From positions 310,001 through 374,000 of the forward strand of contig NZ_CP091244.1 of assembly GCF_021650935.1 (NCBI RefSeq): a stretch of DNA of 64,000 nucleotides, written 5' to 3'. Below, in pieces: positions 8,516 through 14,835 of this stretch. Source of the DNA: Thiothrix winogradskyi. GTDB lineage: Bacteria > Pseudomonadota > Gammaproteobacteria > Thiotrichales > Thiotrichaceae. Each line of letters begins with the position of its first letter. Within the stretch, counting starts at the first letter, position 1. Under the pieces are notes generated by a model. That model was not told the DNA's origin, did no database searches, and worked only from the letters and a program-made list of their open reading frames with translations. Made by a program: the position numbers and the translations under genes.

Positions 8516-8570
8516 TGTACTAAAAATTGTAACAAAATACAGTTAGACAACATCTAAGATATTTAGTACA
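8516..8570. promoter_or_regulatory. Candidate accessory resolvase-binding sites
   Basis: The 9-mers of site I recur here: TGTACTAAA at 8516-8524 and TTTAGTACA at 8562-8570. A degenerate arm AGTTAGACA ends at 8549, giving a 34-bp candidate resembling res site II in length. The block overlaps the likely resolvase promoter, so binding would also repress the gene. The subdivision into sites II and III is tentative. Confidence 0.45.
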
Positions 8571-8572
8571 AT
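8544..8572 (+). promoter_or_regulatory. Predicted resolvase promoter
   Basis: TAGACA (8544-8549) and TACAAT (8567-8572), separated by 17 bases, about 75 bases upstream of the resolvase start. Both hexamers match sigma-70 consensus at five of six positions. The -10 hexamer overlaps the TTTAGTACA half-site, which suggests autorepression by the resolvase. Confidence 0.5.
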
Positions 8573-8648
8573 AGTTGCAAGTTAAGTTACAGTTTTTACA
8601 CAACATGCTACGGCATGAACCAAACAAGGGGTTTTGAAGGCTATGTTT

Positions 8649-9215
8649 ATGCGAATCGGATATGCAAGGGTTTCCAGCCTTTCACAAGATTATGAAAATC
8701 AGGTTGCACGGCTGAAAGAGTCAGGATGTGAGGAAATCTTTTCTGAGAAGCAAAGCGGCAAATCCGCAGACAATCGGGAGCAGCTTCAAGCAGCATTGAA
8801 GTGGTGCAGAAAGGGCGATACCCTGATTGTGGCGAAGCTTGACCGTTTAGCGCGTAACACTGAGGACTTGCTGAAAATCATTCGCCAGTTGCAAGAGAAA
8901 GGCGCTCACTTCGTTGCCTTGGATAACCCGACAATTGACACCACGTCGCCCCAAGGCGAATTCATGTTAACCATTCTTGCAGCGGTGGCTAAGTTTGAAC
9001 GTTCGCTTATCAATTCTCGCTGTGACGAAGGACGCAAAGCGGCAAAGCTCAAAGGTGTGCAGTTTGGCAGAAAGGCGAAATTGACCGATGAACAGCTTGA
9101 AGCACTGAGGGAGGATGTTCGGGCTGGCAACATGAGTATGCAAGCCATTGCCGATAAGTACGGTGTAGCGCGTAACAGTGTTTACCGACTGGCAGGCAGC
9201 AAAGAAGCGGCATAG
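8649..9215 (+). CDS. Serine recombinase (resolvase/invertase family)
   Basis: 188 residues. The N-terminal catalytic domain begins MRIGYARVSSLSQDYENQ with the nucleophile Ser9, followed by GDTLIVAKLDRLARN (conserved R/D/R), TTSPQGEFMLTILAAVAKFER and the basic helix SRCDEGRKAAKLKGVQFGRK. A C-terminal helix-turn-helix is visible (MSMQAIADKYGVARNSVYRL). Size and layout fit the small Tn3/DNA-invertase group that resolves cointegrates or multimers. ATG 8649 is chosen because the catalytic domain starts there and GAAGG lies 8 bases upstream; TTG 8634 and ATG 8643 are in frame. A res-like array lies just upstream. Confidence 0.92.
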   Translation: MRIGYARVSSLSQDYENQVARLKESGCEEIFSEKQSGKSADNREQLQAALKWCRKGDTLIVAKLDRLARNTEDLLKIIRQLQEKGAHFVALDNPTIDTTSPQGEFMLTILAAVAKFERSLINSRCDEGRKAAKLKGVQFGRKAKLTDEQLEALREDVRAGNMSMQAIADKYGVARNSVYRLAGSKEAA

Positions 9216-9241
9216 ATCACGCACTATCGTCACGAATCAAG

Positions 9242-9266
9242 AGCCGCGCCTGATGCGGCTTTTTTG
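9242..9266 (+). terminator. Rho-independent terminator of the resolvase gene
   Basis: AGCCGC (9242-9247) pairs with GCGGCT (9255-9260), followed by a run of T to 9265; it lies 26 bases past the resolvase stop. Confidence 0.8.
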
Positions 9267-9301
9267 TGTCCGTCACATTCCCTGAATTCTGCACACGTTC
9301 A

Positions 9302-9331
9302 AAGTTCATCACAGTCATCACAGTCATCACA
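9302..9331. repeat. Iteron-like direct repeats, left cluster
   Basis: Tandem 9-bp periodic repeats of AGTCATCAC (exact AGTCATCACA at 9313-9322 and 9322-9331, a degenerate copy before them). The 21 bases 9302-9322 occur again in inverted orientation at 18873-18893, inside the helicase gene. The position in a gene-free 290-base stretch of an element encoding a P4-type replication protein suggests an origin or replication-control site. Confidence 0.55.
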
Positions 9332-9365
9332 CCCTTAATAAAATCAAGCACTTGAAAAAATGCCT

Positions 9366-9404
9366 TCATCACAAGTCCGTCACAAGTCCGTAACAAGCAT
9401 CACA
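9366..9404. repeat. Second short repeat cluster in the 9.2-9.5 kb intergenic stretch
   Basis: Units of about 9-11 bp ending in CACA or AACA follow each other: TTCATCACA, AGTCCGTCACA, AGTCCGTAACA, AGCATCACA. They resemble the CATCACA core of the iterons at 9302-9331. They are probably part of the same replication or regulatory locus; no other feature is seen between 9267 and 9503. Confidence 0.45.
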
Positions 9405-9503
9405 GCGAGGGGGAATAACGGCGCATTTCCTCAAAGCTCAATAACGAGAAGCAACCCAAATCCGCCAAAATGAGCGCATCAAACCACTTAATGAGGTGCG
9501 CAA

Positions 9504-9956
9504 GTGATCGAAGACCGACACGCGGAAAACGTGCTTAGACTTATCGAAAAATCAAAATCGAACTGGGGTGAACTGATGCGGGATATTCGCGCCAGATTCT
9601 GCGAATACATGAACCGAGGATTTTCACCCGCTGATAGTTGCATGTTAGGAATGGTTCATGGTGCGGGCGGTTTGCAGTTTTACGTACCAAAACCCGAAAC
9701 AATGACACACCGTCCCACACTGATTGAATCCAGAACCCGACCGCAAATCACTGAGGCGGCATTGGCGGAACTGAGGAGCGACCTTGCGGAACTGGCAAAA
9801 CGTCACGCTCACGGGCATATCCCATACGAGTGCTATGTCGACCTATCACATAAATATTCCACGCCAATCAACACCGTTCAGGGAGTTGCGCGTCAAGTGC
9901 GTTACGACTTGGGGATAAAGCCAACCAGACCCTCAAAGAAGGCAGCAAACCCATGA
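9504..9956 (+). CDS. Hypothetical protein of the mobile element
   Basis: 150 residues from a GTG with GAGG about 8 bases upstream. Two parts: a charged helical N-terminus (MIEDRHAENVLRLIEKSKSN) and a C-terminal region PQITEAALAELRSDLAELAKRHAHGHIPYECYVDLSHKYSTPINTVQGVARQVRYDLG that looks like a DNA-binding fold (helices with a Ser/Thr-Val-Gly turn). No family recognised. First of a run of seven genes that overlap by 4-8 bases, so translated as a chain. Confidence 0.7.
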   Translation: MIEDRHAENVLRLIEKSKSNWGELMRDIRARFCEYMNRGFSPADSCMLGMVHGAGGLQFYVPKPETMTHRPTLIESRTRPQITEAALAELRSDLAELAKRHAHGHIPYECYVDLSHKYSTPINTVQGVARQVRYDLGIKPTRPSKKAANP

Positions 9957-10171
9957 AACTAACCGACTTTGAAGAGCTTGAAACCGCTCTTTCCCCATTC
10001 GCAACACCACAAGGCACGACCACACTTGACCCGACCACGCGCCAGAATCTTGCGACTAAATACAAAATTGACCCGACCGAAGTTGACGGATTTGCCCGTG
10101 AGGTTGCGCAAATCAAAAAGCTCAGTTATTTGAGGCAGGCGGTTCGCAAACAACTGGGGTTAGTCAAATGA
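9953..10171 (+). CDS. Hypothetical protein of the mobile element
   Basis: 72 residues, start ATG in an ATGA overlap with the previous gene. The second half (TRQNLATKYKIDPTEVDGFAREVAQIKKLSYLRQAVRKQLG) resembles the C-terminus of the preceding protein in helix pattern and basic end, hinting at a related small DNA-binding fold. Function unknown. Confidence 0.65.
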   Translation: MKLTDFEELETALSPFATPQGTTTLDPTTRQNLATKYKIDPTEVDGFAREVAQIKKLSYLRQAVRKQLGLVK

Positions 10172-10404
10172 TACACCCCAAAGTATTAGCGTCGGGTTTG
10201 CCGTTTGAGTTCTCAATTCCGTTACCCAGTGAAGAATGGCTTAACGAGACTGAGAGGTATGTCACGAATGAACTGGCAAGATTAGAGGGTGTTATTTGGG
10301 ATAATCTCATACGTGAATACCATTCCCGCGAACTGGCAAAAATGACCGCACGTCGTTACGTGGGCAAGCTCACGGAAATGCTGGACGGTGAAGCCAATGG
10401 ATAG
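10168..10404 (+). CDS. Hypothetical protein of the mobile element
   Basis: 78 residues, ATGA overlap with the gene before it. Helical, with a basic C-terminal half (HSRELAKMTARRYVGKLTEML). No recognised domain. Kept as a gene because of the tight overlap chain and the absence of a better frame. Confidence 0.62.
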   Translation: MIHPKVLASGLPFEFSIPLPSEEWLNETERYVTNELARLEGVIWDNLIREYHSRELAKMTARRYVGKLTEMLDGEANG

Positions 10405-10504
10405 CCTGATTTTTATCGCGTTAATCGTGGCGGCATCACAAGCCGATGTGCTGCTGTTGGTAATCCAGCATTACATCGGGCGATTGCTGGACGGTGGCAA
10501 GTGA
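10397..10504 (+). CDS. Small membrane protein (35 aa)
   Basis: Starts at ATG 10397 inside the end of the previous gene and stops at 10504, overlapping the next start by 4 bases. One predicted transmembrane helix (SLIFIALIVAASQADVLLLV) followed by HYIGRLLDGGK. It fills what would otherwise be the only gap in this overlapping gene string, which is the main support for it. Confidence 0.5.
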   Translation: MDSLIFIALIVAASQADVLLLVIQHYIGRLLDGGK

Positions 10505-10740
10505 ATCCGGTGCTTTTGACCGTGGCAATCTCTGAGGCGGTTCAATCCCGTGGTTTCCTGCACTCGCTGTACTGGCATTTACACGCAACCCACGGGCAGA
10601 GCGCGGCTAATGATGCGATTCAGCACCTACTCACCCAGCACGGCGGCAAGCGTCTGGCAGTTCCAACCGTGGCGGAATTGGTGGAGCGCAACAAAAAGCG
10701 GATTGCCGACCATTGCCCCGCGTATGAGGATTTGATATGA
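10501..10740 (+). CDS. Hypothetical protein of the mobile element
   Basis: 79 residues from a GTG in a GTGA overlap with the small membrane protein. Helical N-terminus with a His-rich stretch (SLYWHLHATHG) and a charged C-terminus (ELVERNKKRIADHCPAYEDLI). No recognised domain; member of the 9.5-11.1 kb gene string. Confidence 0.6.
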   Translation: MNPVLLTVAISEAVQSRGFLHSLYWHLHATHGQSAANDAIQHLLTQHGGKRLAVPTVAELVERNKKRIADHCPAYEDLI

Positions 10741-10853
10741 ACGACCTGAAAACAATTCTCGAATGGCTGGAAACTGCCAACACCAGAGAGTTAGCCGCGC
10801 TGCTGGTGCGTGTTGAACTGAAACTATTAATACCAAGGAACGATACGAAATGA
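10737..10853 (+). CDS. Small hypothetical protein (38 aa)
   Basis: MNDLKTILEWLETANTRELA... followed by a Leu/Val-rich helix, ATGA-overlapped with genes on both sides (stop TGA 10851-10853, next ATG 10850). A single amphipathic helix is likely. Supported by the perfect continuity of the overlap chain rather than by homology. Confidence 0.5.
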   Translation: MNDLKTILEWLETANTRELAALLVRVELKLLIPRNDTK

Positions 10854-11098
10854 CCGACTTAAACCCGACAATCGAAGAACTTGTGGTGGTGTGTGAGCTA
10901 CGGATGCAGCGCAACCTGCGCAAGGTAGGCAGCGTTTGCCACGAATGGGTATTCCCGTACTCTACCAAGTTCAACCGCACCGATACCGACCTAACAAAAA
11001 CCATGCTGGCAGAGGCGCGTAATCAGCTTGACGAATTTGAAAGCCTGCTGGAAAGACTTGAGCAGCTAAACCAAGCGGTTTTGAAAGTGCGGGATTAA
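10850..11098 (+). CDS. Hypothetical protein of the mobile element
   Basis: 82 residues; C-terminal part TKTMLAEARNQLDEFESLLERLEQLNQAVLKVRD is a likely coiled coil. Last gene of the 9.5-11.1 kb string, followed at once by a terminator. Function unknown. Confidence 0.62.
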   Translation: MTDLNPTIEELVVVCELRMQRNLRKVGSVCHEWVFPYSTKFNRTDTDLTKTMLAEARNQLDEFESLLERLEQLNQAVLKVRD

Positions 11099-11131
11099 TC
11101 CCAACCCCCAATGGGGATTGATTGATGAACG

Positions 11132-11156
11132 AGCCGCCCAGTGAGGTGGCTTTTTT
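11132..11156 (+). terminator. Rho-independent terminator after the 9.5-11.1 kb gene string
   Basis: AGCCGCC (11132-11138) pairs with GGTGGCT (11145-11151, one G-U pair), followed by six T. It closes the string of overlapping small genes. Confidence 0.78.
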
Positions 11157-11663
11157 GCATCCACTCAAACTGAGAGCTTCAACGTTTCCATCCTCAATCT
11201 GAGGGTGAACAAGTACACCACTACGAATTCATCGTACTTGTCGGATTGGCTGCATTTTTCGGACACCCAATGTCTACGGTGTCATTTTCGGGCATCGTGA
11301 ACAAGTTCCCCAGTGGGGTACTTCAAACCACCAATGATGGGCGGGTATCGTTTCCGAAAACGCCACCACCAACAAATCCATTTTTGGATGGTCTTGATTG
11401 CAAAGACGTTTCCACCACTGGGGGAATCGTGGGCGAATCTTCGGGGTGATTGCCCGCGAAACTCTCAAAGAATCGCCTACGTTCGGCTTTTTTCCACCAA
11501 ACCGGATAACAAACCGTACAACGTTATCCGGTAATTACGAAAAACAGCTTTAAAACCAGTGCTTTGCAGAGATTAATCTACTAATGGTGGATAATAATGA
11601 TTGCTGTACGCCATTGGTTGCGGCTGTACGTGGCTGTATGGGAAACCGGATAAAATGGGGCGA
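11157..11663. other. Gene-poor 0.5 kb stretch with inverted repeats
   Basis: No convincing gene. Two perfect inverted repeats stand out: ACAAGTAC/GTACTTGT (11209-11216 and 11234-11241) and CCGGATAAC/GTTATCCGG (11502-11510 and 11523-11531); ACCGGATAA recurs near 11645. Short open frames on both strands (for example 11246-11449) lack ribosome sites and family resemblance. It could hold an origin, an operator or an untranslated RNA. Confidence 0.4.
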
Positions 11664-11993
11664 CTATTTGCGCTTATCTACTACTTGCTGCATTGAATCC
11701 CTTGCAACGCTCAATGCTTCATCCGGCGTTATGTCTTTGACCGGCTTAAGCCCTGCTTTGAGCAAATTTTCATACATCTTTCTGAACTCCTCTTCCATGA
11801 ATGCCCTTGCATCCTGAACCGTCATGTATTCCTCGCTCACCGGTATTGCTTCAGGGTTTAGCTGCAAGAAATTATCAAGAATCAAGGCTATCTGGGCATT
11901 CAGCGACCTACCGTTAGCCTTGGCTATGGCTTCAAGTTTTGCGCGTGTTTCTGCCTCGATGCGCAAAGGGAAAGGCGGGTTTTGCTTGCTCAT
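11664..11993 (-). CDS. Arc-type ribbon-helix-helix DNA-binding protein
   Basis: 109 residues. Residues 1-45 (NPPFPLRIEAETRAKLEAIAKANGRSLNAQIALILDNFL) match the Arc repressor ribbon-helix-helix: a beta strand of alternating residues, then two helices with the RSLNAQI turn. A C-terminal acidic/helical extension (about 60 residues) probably mediates oligomerisation. It is transcribed divergently from a second, shorter Arc-like gene across an operator array (12000-12088), a lysis/lysogeny-like switch arrangement. Confidence 0.82.
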   Translation of the reverse strand: MSKQNPPFPLRIEAETRAKLEAIAKANGRSLNAQIALILDNFLQLNPEAIPVSEEYMTVQDARAFMEEEFRKMYENLLKAGLKPVKDITPDEALSVARDSMQQVVDKRK

Positions 11994-11999
11994 GCACTC

Positions 12000-12088
12000 A
12001 TTCTCTTAAAAGAATCATTTCGATTCAATGAATCAATTAGACTCTAGTGATTCACGTCAACTATGATTCTTAGAATCAATATGATTCA
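12000..12088. promoter_or_regulatory. Operator array for Arc-type repressors
   Basis: Between the two divergent Arc-like genes the motif TGATTC(A/T) recurs on both strands. There is a palindrome GATTCA-A-TGAATC (12022-12034), a palindrome TGATTCT-T-AGAATCA (12064-12078), single copies at 12048-12054 and 12082-12088, and AGAATCA at 12011-12017. Spacing and symmetry fit cooperative binding of ribbon-helix-helix dimers controlling both promoters. Confidence 0.65.
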
Positions 12089-12099
12089 CAGGATTACTT

Positions 12100-12273
12100 A
12101 TGAGCGAGAAGCAACAAATCAACCCATTCCCTGTACGCCTTGAACCCGAACTATCACAGTGGGTGAAAGCACGGGCGAAAGCTGGCGACAGGTCAATGAA
12201 CGCGGAACTTAATAGATTGATTAAACAGGCAAGAGAAGCCGAACAGAAACAAACGGAGGTAACAAACCCATGA
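12100..12273 (+). CDS. Arc-type ribbon-helix-helix repressor (57 aa)
   Basis: MSEKQQINPFPVRLEPELSQ then WVKARAKAGDRSMNAELNRLIKQ: beta strand plus two helices of an Arc/MetJ-type DNA-binding protein, with nothing beyond a short polar tail. It is a paralogue-like partner of the 11664-11993 protein (both share NPFP/NPPFP, an RL.P/RIEAE strand and RSMNAEL/RSLNAQI). It overlaps the AlpA-like gene by 4 bases and lies directly right of the operator array. Confidence 0.75.
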   Translation: MSEKQQINPFPVRLEPELSQWVKARAKAGDRSMNAELNRLIKQAREAEQKQTEVTNP

Positions 12274-12437
12274 TGACCATGCACCAGCTAATTGCAAAGC
12301 TGAGCGTATCGAAAACATCCATTTATGAGTGGATTAAAACAAGCGGTTTCCCCGCTCCCTACAAGTTCGGCAGTGCAAGCCGCTGGAAAGAATCGGAGGT
12401 GAACGACTGGATAGAAGCGCGGCGTAATGCTGCATAA
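12270..12437 (+). CDS. AlpA-family phage regulator / excisionase-like protein (55 aa)
   Basis: MHQLIAKLSVSKTSIYEWIKTSGFPAPYKFGSASRWKESEVNDWIEARRNAA has the full AlpA/MerR-like winged-helix pattern: helix-turn-helix, FPxPxKxG turn, then WxxSEVxxWI. AlpA of satellite phages controls integrase/excision genes. ATG 12270 overlaps the stop of the Arc-like gene. The next 100 bases hold only a GCC/GGC inverted repeat. Confidence 0.83.
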   Translation: MMTMHQLIAKLSVSKTSIYEWIKTSGFPAPYKFGSASRWKESEVNDWIEARRNAA

Positions 12438-12538
12438 ACGAAAACGCCCTACCCGATAAAGGATAAGGCGCTCAAGGGCTGAATGAGACTACGACCTCTC
12501 AGACAGCCAAGTTACTGAACCTTGAAGAGATTAACAGC

Positions 12539-12895
12539 ATGTTAAAGAATACCAAAATCACGCCTGCAAAGGCTATCGACGTTCGCGCAATTTCCAGCGC
12601 TGCACAAGCCGACATTGCAGCAATCAAGTGCATCATCGACCAATTCCTATCCCTGAATGAGCAACCGGAAACCGAAGCACTGCATGGTGCTATGAAGTTG
12701 CTTAGCATGTTGAGCCGCGACCTCGAACCGCTGTACGACGTTGAAACCCAAACAGACCCCGACCATTTCCCGAATTATTGCCGTGAAAGTCTGGCAGCGT
12801 TTGAGCTTGTGAGCAATTTACCCAAAAACGAAAGAAAACGCGCTGTAGCGGTGTTTCGTGGCGTTTTGGCAGGTATTGAGGGGGCGCAATCATGA
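12539..12895 (+). CDS. Hypothetical protein of the mobile element
   Basis: 118 residues, mostly helical; begins MLKNTKITPAKAIDVRAISSAAQADIAAIKCIIDQFLS and ends with KNERKRAVAVFRGVLAGIEG. An upstream in-frame stop fixes the start at 12539. First of a second overlapping gene string (12539-16140). No known family. Confidence 0.65.
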   Translation: MLKNTKITPAKAIDVRAISSAAQADIAAIKCIIDQFLSLNEQPETEALHGAMKLLSMLSRDLEPLYDVETQTDPDHFPNYCRESLAAFELVSNLPKNERKRAVAVFRGVLAGIEGAQS

Positions 12896-13119
12896 GCGAC
12901 CTGAAGCAAACCCTGCAAGACATCAACCGCGCAGCAAACAGCCTAGAGATTTACTCATATTCTGCCCTTTCGGCAATGAACGGCACGCTTTTGGGCGCGT
13001 ATGGCACTGAGAACGCTACCGCCTACACCCAACGTCGCCTTGATGACGTGCTGATGATGTTGCGCGAACTGGAACAACTCCATGCCAACCTGAAGCAGGC
13101 AATGGAGGTGCAACCATGA
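12892..13119 (+). CDS. Hypothetical protein of the mobile element
   Basis: 75 residues, ATGA overlap with the preceding gene and with the next. Two helices are predicted, the second a likely coiled coil (QRRLDDVLMMLRELEQLHANLKQAM). Function unknown. Confidence 0.62.
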   Translation: MSDLKQTLQDINRAANSLEIYSYSALSAMNGTLLGAYGTENATAYTQRRLDDVLMMLRELEQLHANLKQAMEVQP

Positions 13120-13310
13120 AATTCTATATCAAAGTTGAGCTTATCAACGGCTTGCGTCTAATCACAGGATGCACCACAGACCGCGAATATGCCGCTACTC
13201 ATTGGGGATTAGGCGCATACAGCGCGGTCTACGCTGACAACGCGCATGAAGTCAAAGCGGAAAGTATCCGTGCTGGCTTGACTGATGCAGCGGGGGTGAA
13301 TCATGGCTAA
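13116..13310 (+). CDS. Hypothetical protein of the mobile element
   Basis: 64 residues, starting MKFYIKVELINGLRLITGC; alternating hydrophobic strands suggest a small beta/alpha fold. Overlaps the previous gene by 4 and the next by 8 bases. No recognised family. Confidence 0.6.
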   Translation: MKFYIKVELINGLRLITGCTTDREYAATHWGLGAYSAVYADNAHEVKAESIRAGLTDAAGVNHG

Positions 13311-13613
13311 GCCACTCAATCAACTAGACCTGTTTGCACTGTCAACAGTCGCACCAGTAACGCCAGAGCCAACCATCAGCGGTTTGCACTGGTACAAACC
13401 CGACGGTTCACCGCTAACCATGCGCAGCATTCACACGGGCAAGCTCTACCCGCACGATACGAATATCAGGGCGTGGTGTGGTCAGGTCGCGGGCGTATGC
13501 CGTGGGTAATCGACTGCTATCAGCACGATCAACACAAGCGCAACCGTGAAGCGGCGTTTGCTGCTATTGAGGCGGATATGTTGAAACGTGGTTATCGGAG
13601 GGCTTCATTATGA
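13303..13613 (+). pseudogene. Hypothetical gene with a probable -1 frameshift
   Basis: The frame from ATG 13303 (MAKPLNQLDLFALSTVAPVT...GLHWYKPDG...GKLYPH) ends early at 13509. Another frame continues with coherent protein sequence, RYEYQGVVWSGRGRMPWVID then CYQHDQHKRNREAAFAAIEADMLKRGYRR, and stops at 13613. That stop overlaps the next ATG in the ATGA pattern used throughout this string. One missing base near 13455 would join both halves into about 103 residues. It may be decay, a sequencing error or programmed shifting. Function unknown. Confidence 0.55.
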
Positions 13614-13954
13614 ACCAACCCAACCACCTAACCGTATCCCCTTCCAAGATCGAAAAAACCCACGGGCATGTAGGCACGGCTGGCAATCTATTCCGTCACG
13701 TCGCTGATTTTGCGGCACGTGCGGAACTGTTTAAGCACGTTACCAATGGAATCGGCTCACTGGCGGTTCTTTTCTATGCCGTGAACTTCTCAGACGTGGT
13801 GGCAGGCGATAACTACATTTACGCGGTTTATCAACTGTTCCCAGTATTCGCAGCACTGGCAATTGTGACAACGTTATGGACAACACCGGCAAATAGCCTG
13901 CTACGTGTTTTATACATCGTCGGTCTTTACACAATTTCATGGATGGGGGTTTAA
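13610..13954 (+). CDS. Hypothetical membrane protein
   Basis: 114 residues with three likely membrane helices (about IGSLAVLFYAVNFSDVV, YAVYQLFPVFAALAIVTTLW and LLRVLYIVGLYTISWMGV) after a polar N-terminus. Two bases separate it from the next gene, another membrane protein. Function unknown; many satellite elements carry small membrane proteins of this sort. Confidence 0.65.
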   Translation: MNQPNHLTVSPSKIEKTHGHVGTAGNLFRHVADFAARAELFKHVTNGIGSLAVLFYAVNFSDVVAGDNYIYAVYQLFPVFAALAIVTTLWTTPANSLLRVLYIVGLYTISWMGV

Positions 13955-13956
13955 TC

Positions 13957-14247
13957 ATGAATCTGAATAACGCTTACCCTCTTTTCCAAGAGATCACCAG
14001 TTCAACCGCGCAATTGGAACAGCACAAAGCTGATTTGCACGGCATTAAAACTTCTCAGTCAATATGGAGTATTGCGACGTTTTTCATATACCTATCGTTT
14101 ACCAGCGTATTATTTGCTGGCGTGTCGGTATTCGCCCTGCAAGATTACCTATTTGCTAATAAGACCAATGTTGTGGGGATGCTATGGGTGATTATCGTCA
14201 CTCTAAGCGTACCAGCGGCGTTAAGTCTGGCGAAGCACTTCACTAAA
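13957..14247 (+). pseudogene. 5' part of a membrane protein gene interrupted by an IS200-like element
   Basis: From ATG 13957 about 97 codons remain: a helical N-terminus (TAQLEQHKADLHGIKTSQS) and two membrane helices (WSIATFFIYLSFTSVLFAGV and MLWVIIVTLSVPAALSL), ending KHFTK. The frame then runs into the insertion, where it reads IS sequence to 14553. Joining base 14247 to 14836 restores an open frame (KHFTK-LVIENYKAIAKDG), so this and 14836-16140 were probably one gene. Confidence 0.65.
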
Positions 14248-14835
14248 CAACCACCAGCTAAAGCTGGTGGGTTTTTTTGCTACGGACTGAAAGTCCCGGA
14301 TACACGTCGGCTAAACGACGTGTCGGTACGCTTACTCCGGTTCCATCTTGAAATGGTCGTTTGGATTTGGCTCAAAGTGATGCTCCAAATACTGTTTGAT
14401 CATCTCTTCCGTCATTTGACCCACGGTGGCGCAGAAATACCCGCGTGCCCAAAAATGCCTTCCCCAGTAACGTTTCTTCACATGGGGGAACTCCTCAAAC
14501 AGCCGACTGGATGTCCTTCCCTTGATCCGACGCATGATTTCACTCGGTGCTAGTTCCGGCGGGCAACTCACCAAGATATGCACATGGTCTTTGCTCACCA
14601 CGCCTTTGACTATCCTGATCTCAAATGCCTCGCAAGTCTGCCGAACAAGCTCACGCACACGCTGCGCTACTTCTCCCGTCAACACCTTGTAACGGTATTT
14701 CGTCACCCAAACAAAGTGATACTCAATCTGATAGACCGTGTGACTGCCATAGCGGTAATCCATGCTGCACCTCGCTTCGTTCATACAGCGCATTATCGCA
14801 GCTAAAGCTGACCGGCTAAAGCCGGTGGTTTAAAC
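14248..14835 (-). mobile_element. IS200/IS605-family insertion sequence (tnpA only)
   Basis: About 588 bp with hairpin ends and no inverted terminal repeats. The left end has CCACCAGC-TAAA-GCTGGTGG (14251-14270) followed by seven T, acting as a terminator toward incoming transcripts. The right end has CAGC-TAAA-GCTG (14799-14810) and ACCGGC-TAAA-GCCGGT (14811-14826). One HUH transposase gene lies inside on the minus strand; no TnpB. Boundaries are set by frame restoration of the interrupted gene and are uncertain by a base or two. Confidence 0.82.
14332..14763 (-). CDS. tnpA: IS200/IS605 family transposase (HUH Y1)
   Basis: 143 residues from ATG 14763 (GAGG 6 bases upstream). Begins MDYRYGSHTVYQIEYHFVWVTKYRYKVL, has the HUH metal-binding pair in SKDHVHILVSCPP and the catalytic tyrosine helix in GQMTEEMIKQYLEHH. 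It performs single-strand cut-and-paste through a 5'-phosphotyrosine. Appears full length and intact. An in-frame ATG ten codons upstream is less likely. Confidence 0.93.
   Translation of the reverse strand: MDYRYGSHTVYQIEYHFVWVTKYRYKVLTGEVAQRVRELVRQTCEAFEIRIVKGVVSKDHVHILVSCPPELAPSEIMRRIKGRTSSRLFEEFPHVKKRYWGRHFWARGYFCATVGQMTEEMIKQYLEHHFEPNPNDHFKMEPE

Noticed and set aside
11246..11449. 67-codon plus-strand open frame
   Set aside because: No ribosome site, Pro/Thr/Gly-rich low-quality sequence, not part of an overlap chain.
13939..14553. A 204-codon open frame starting before 13957 and running through the IS200 left end
   Set aside because: The part after 14247 is IS sequence; the true gene continues after the IS at 14836.
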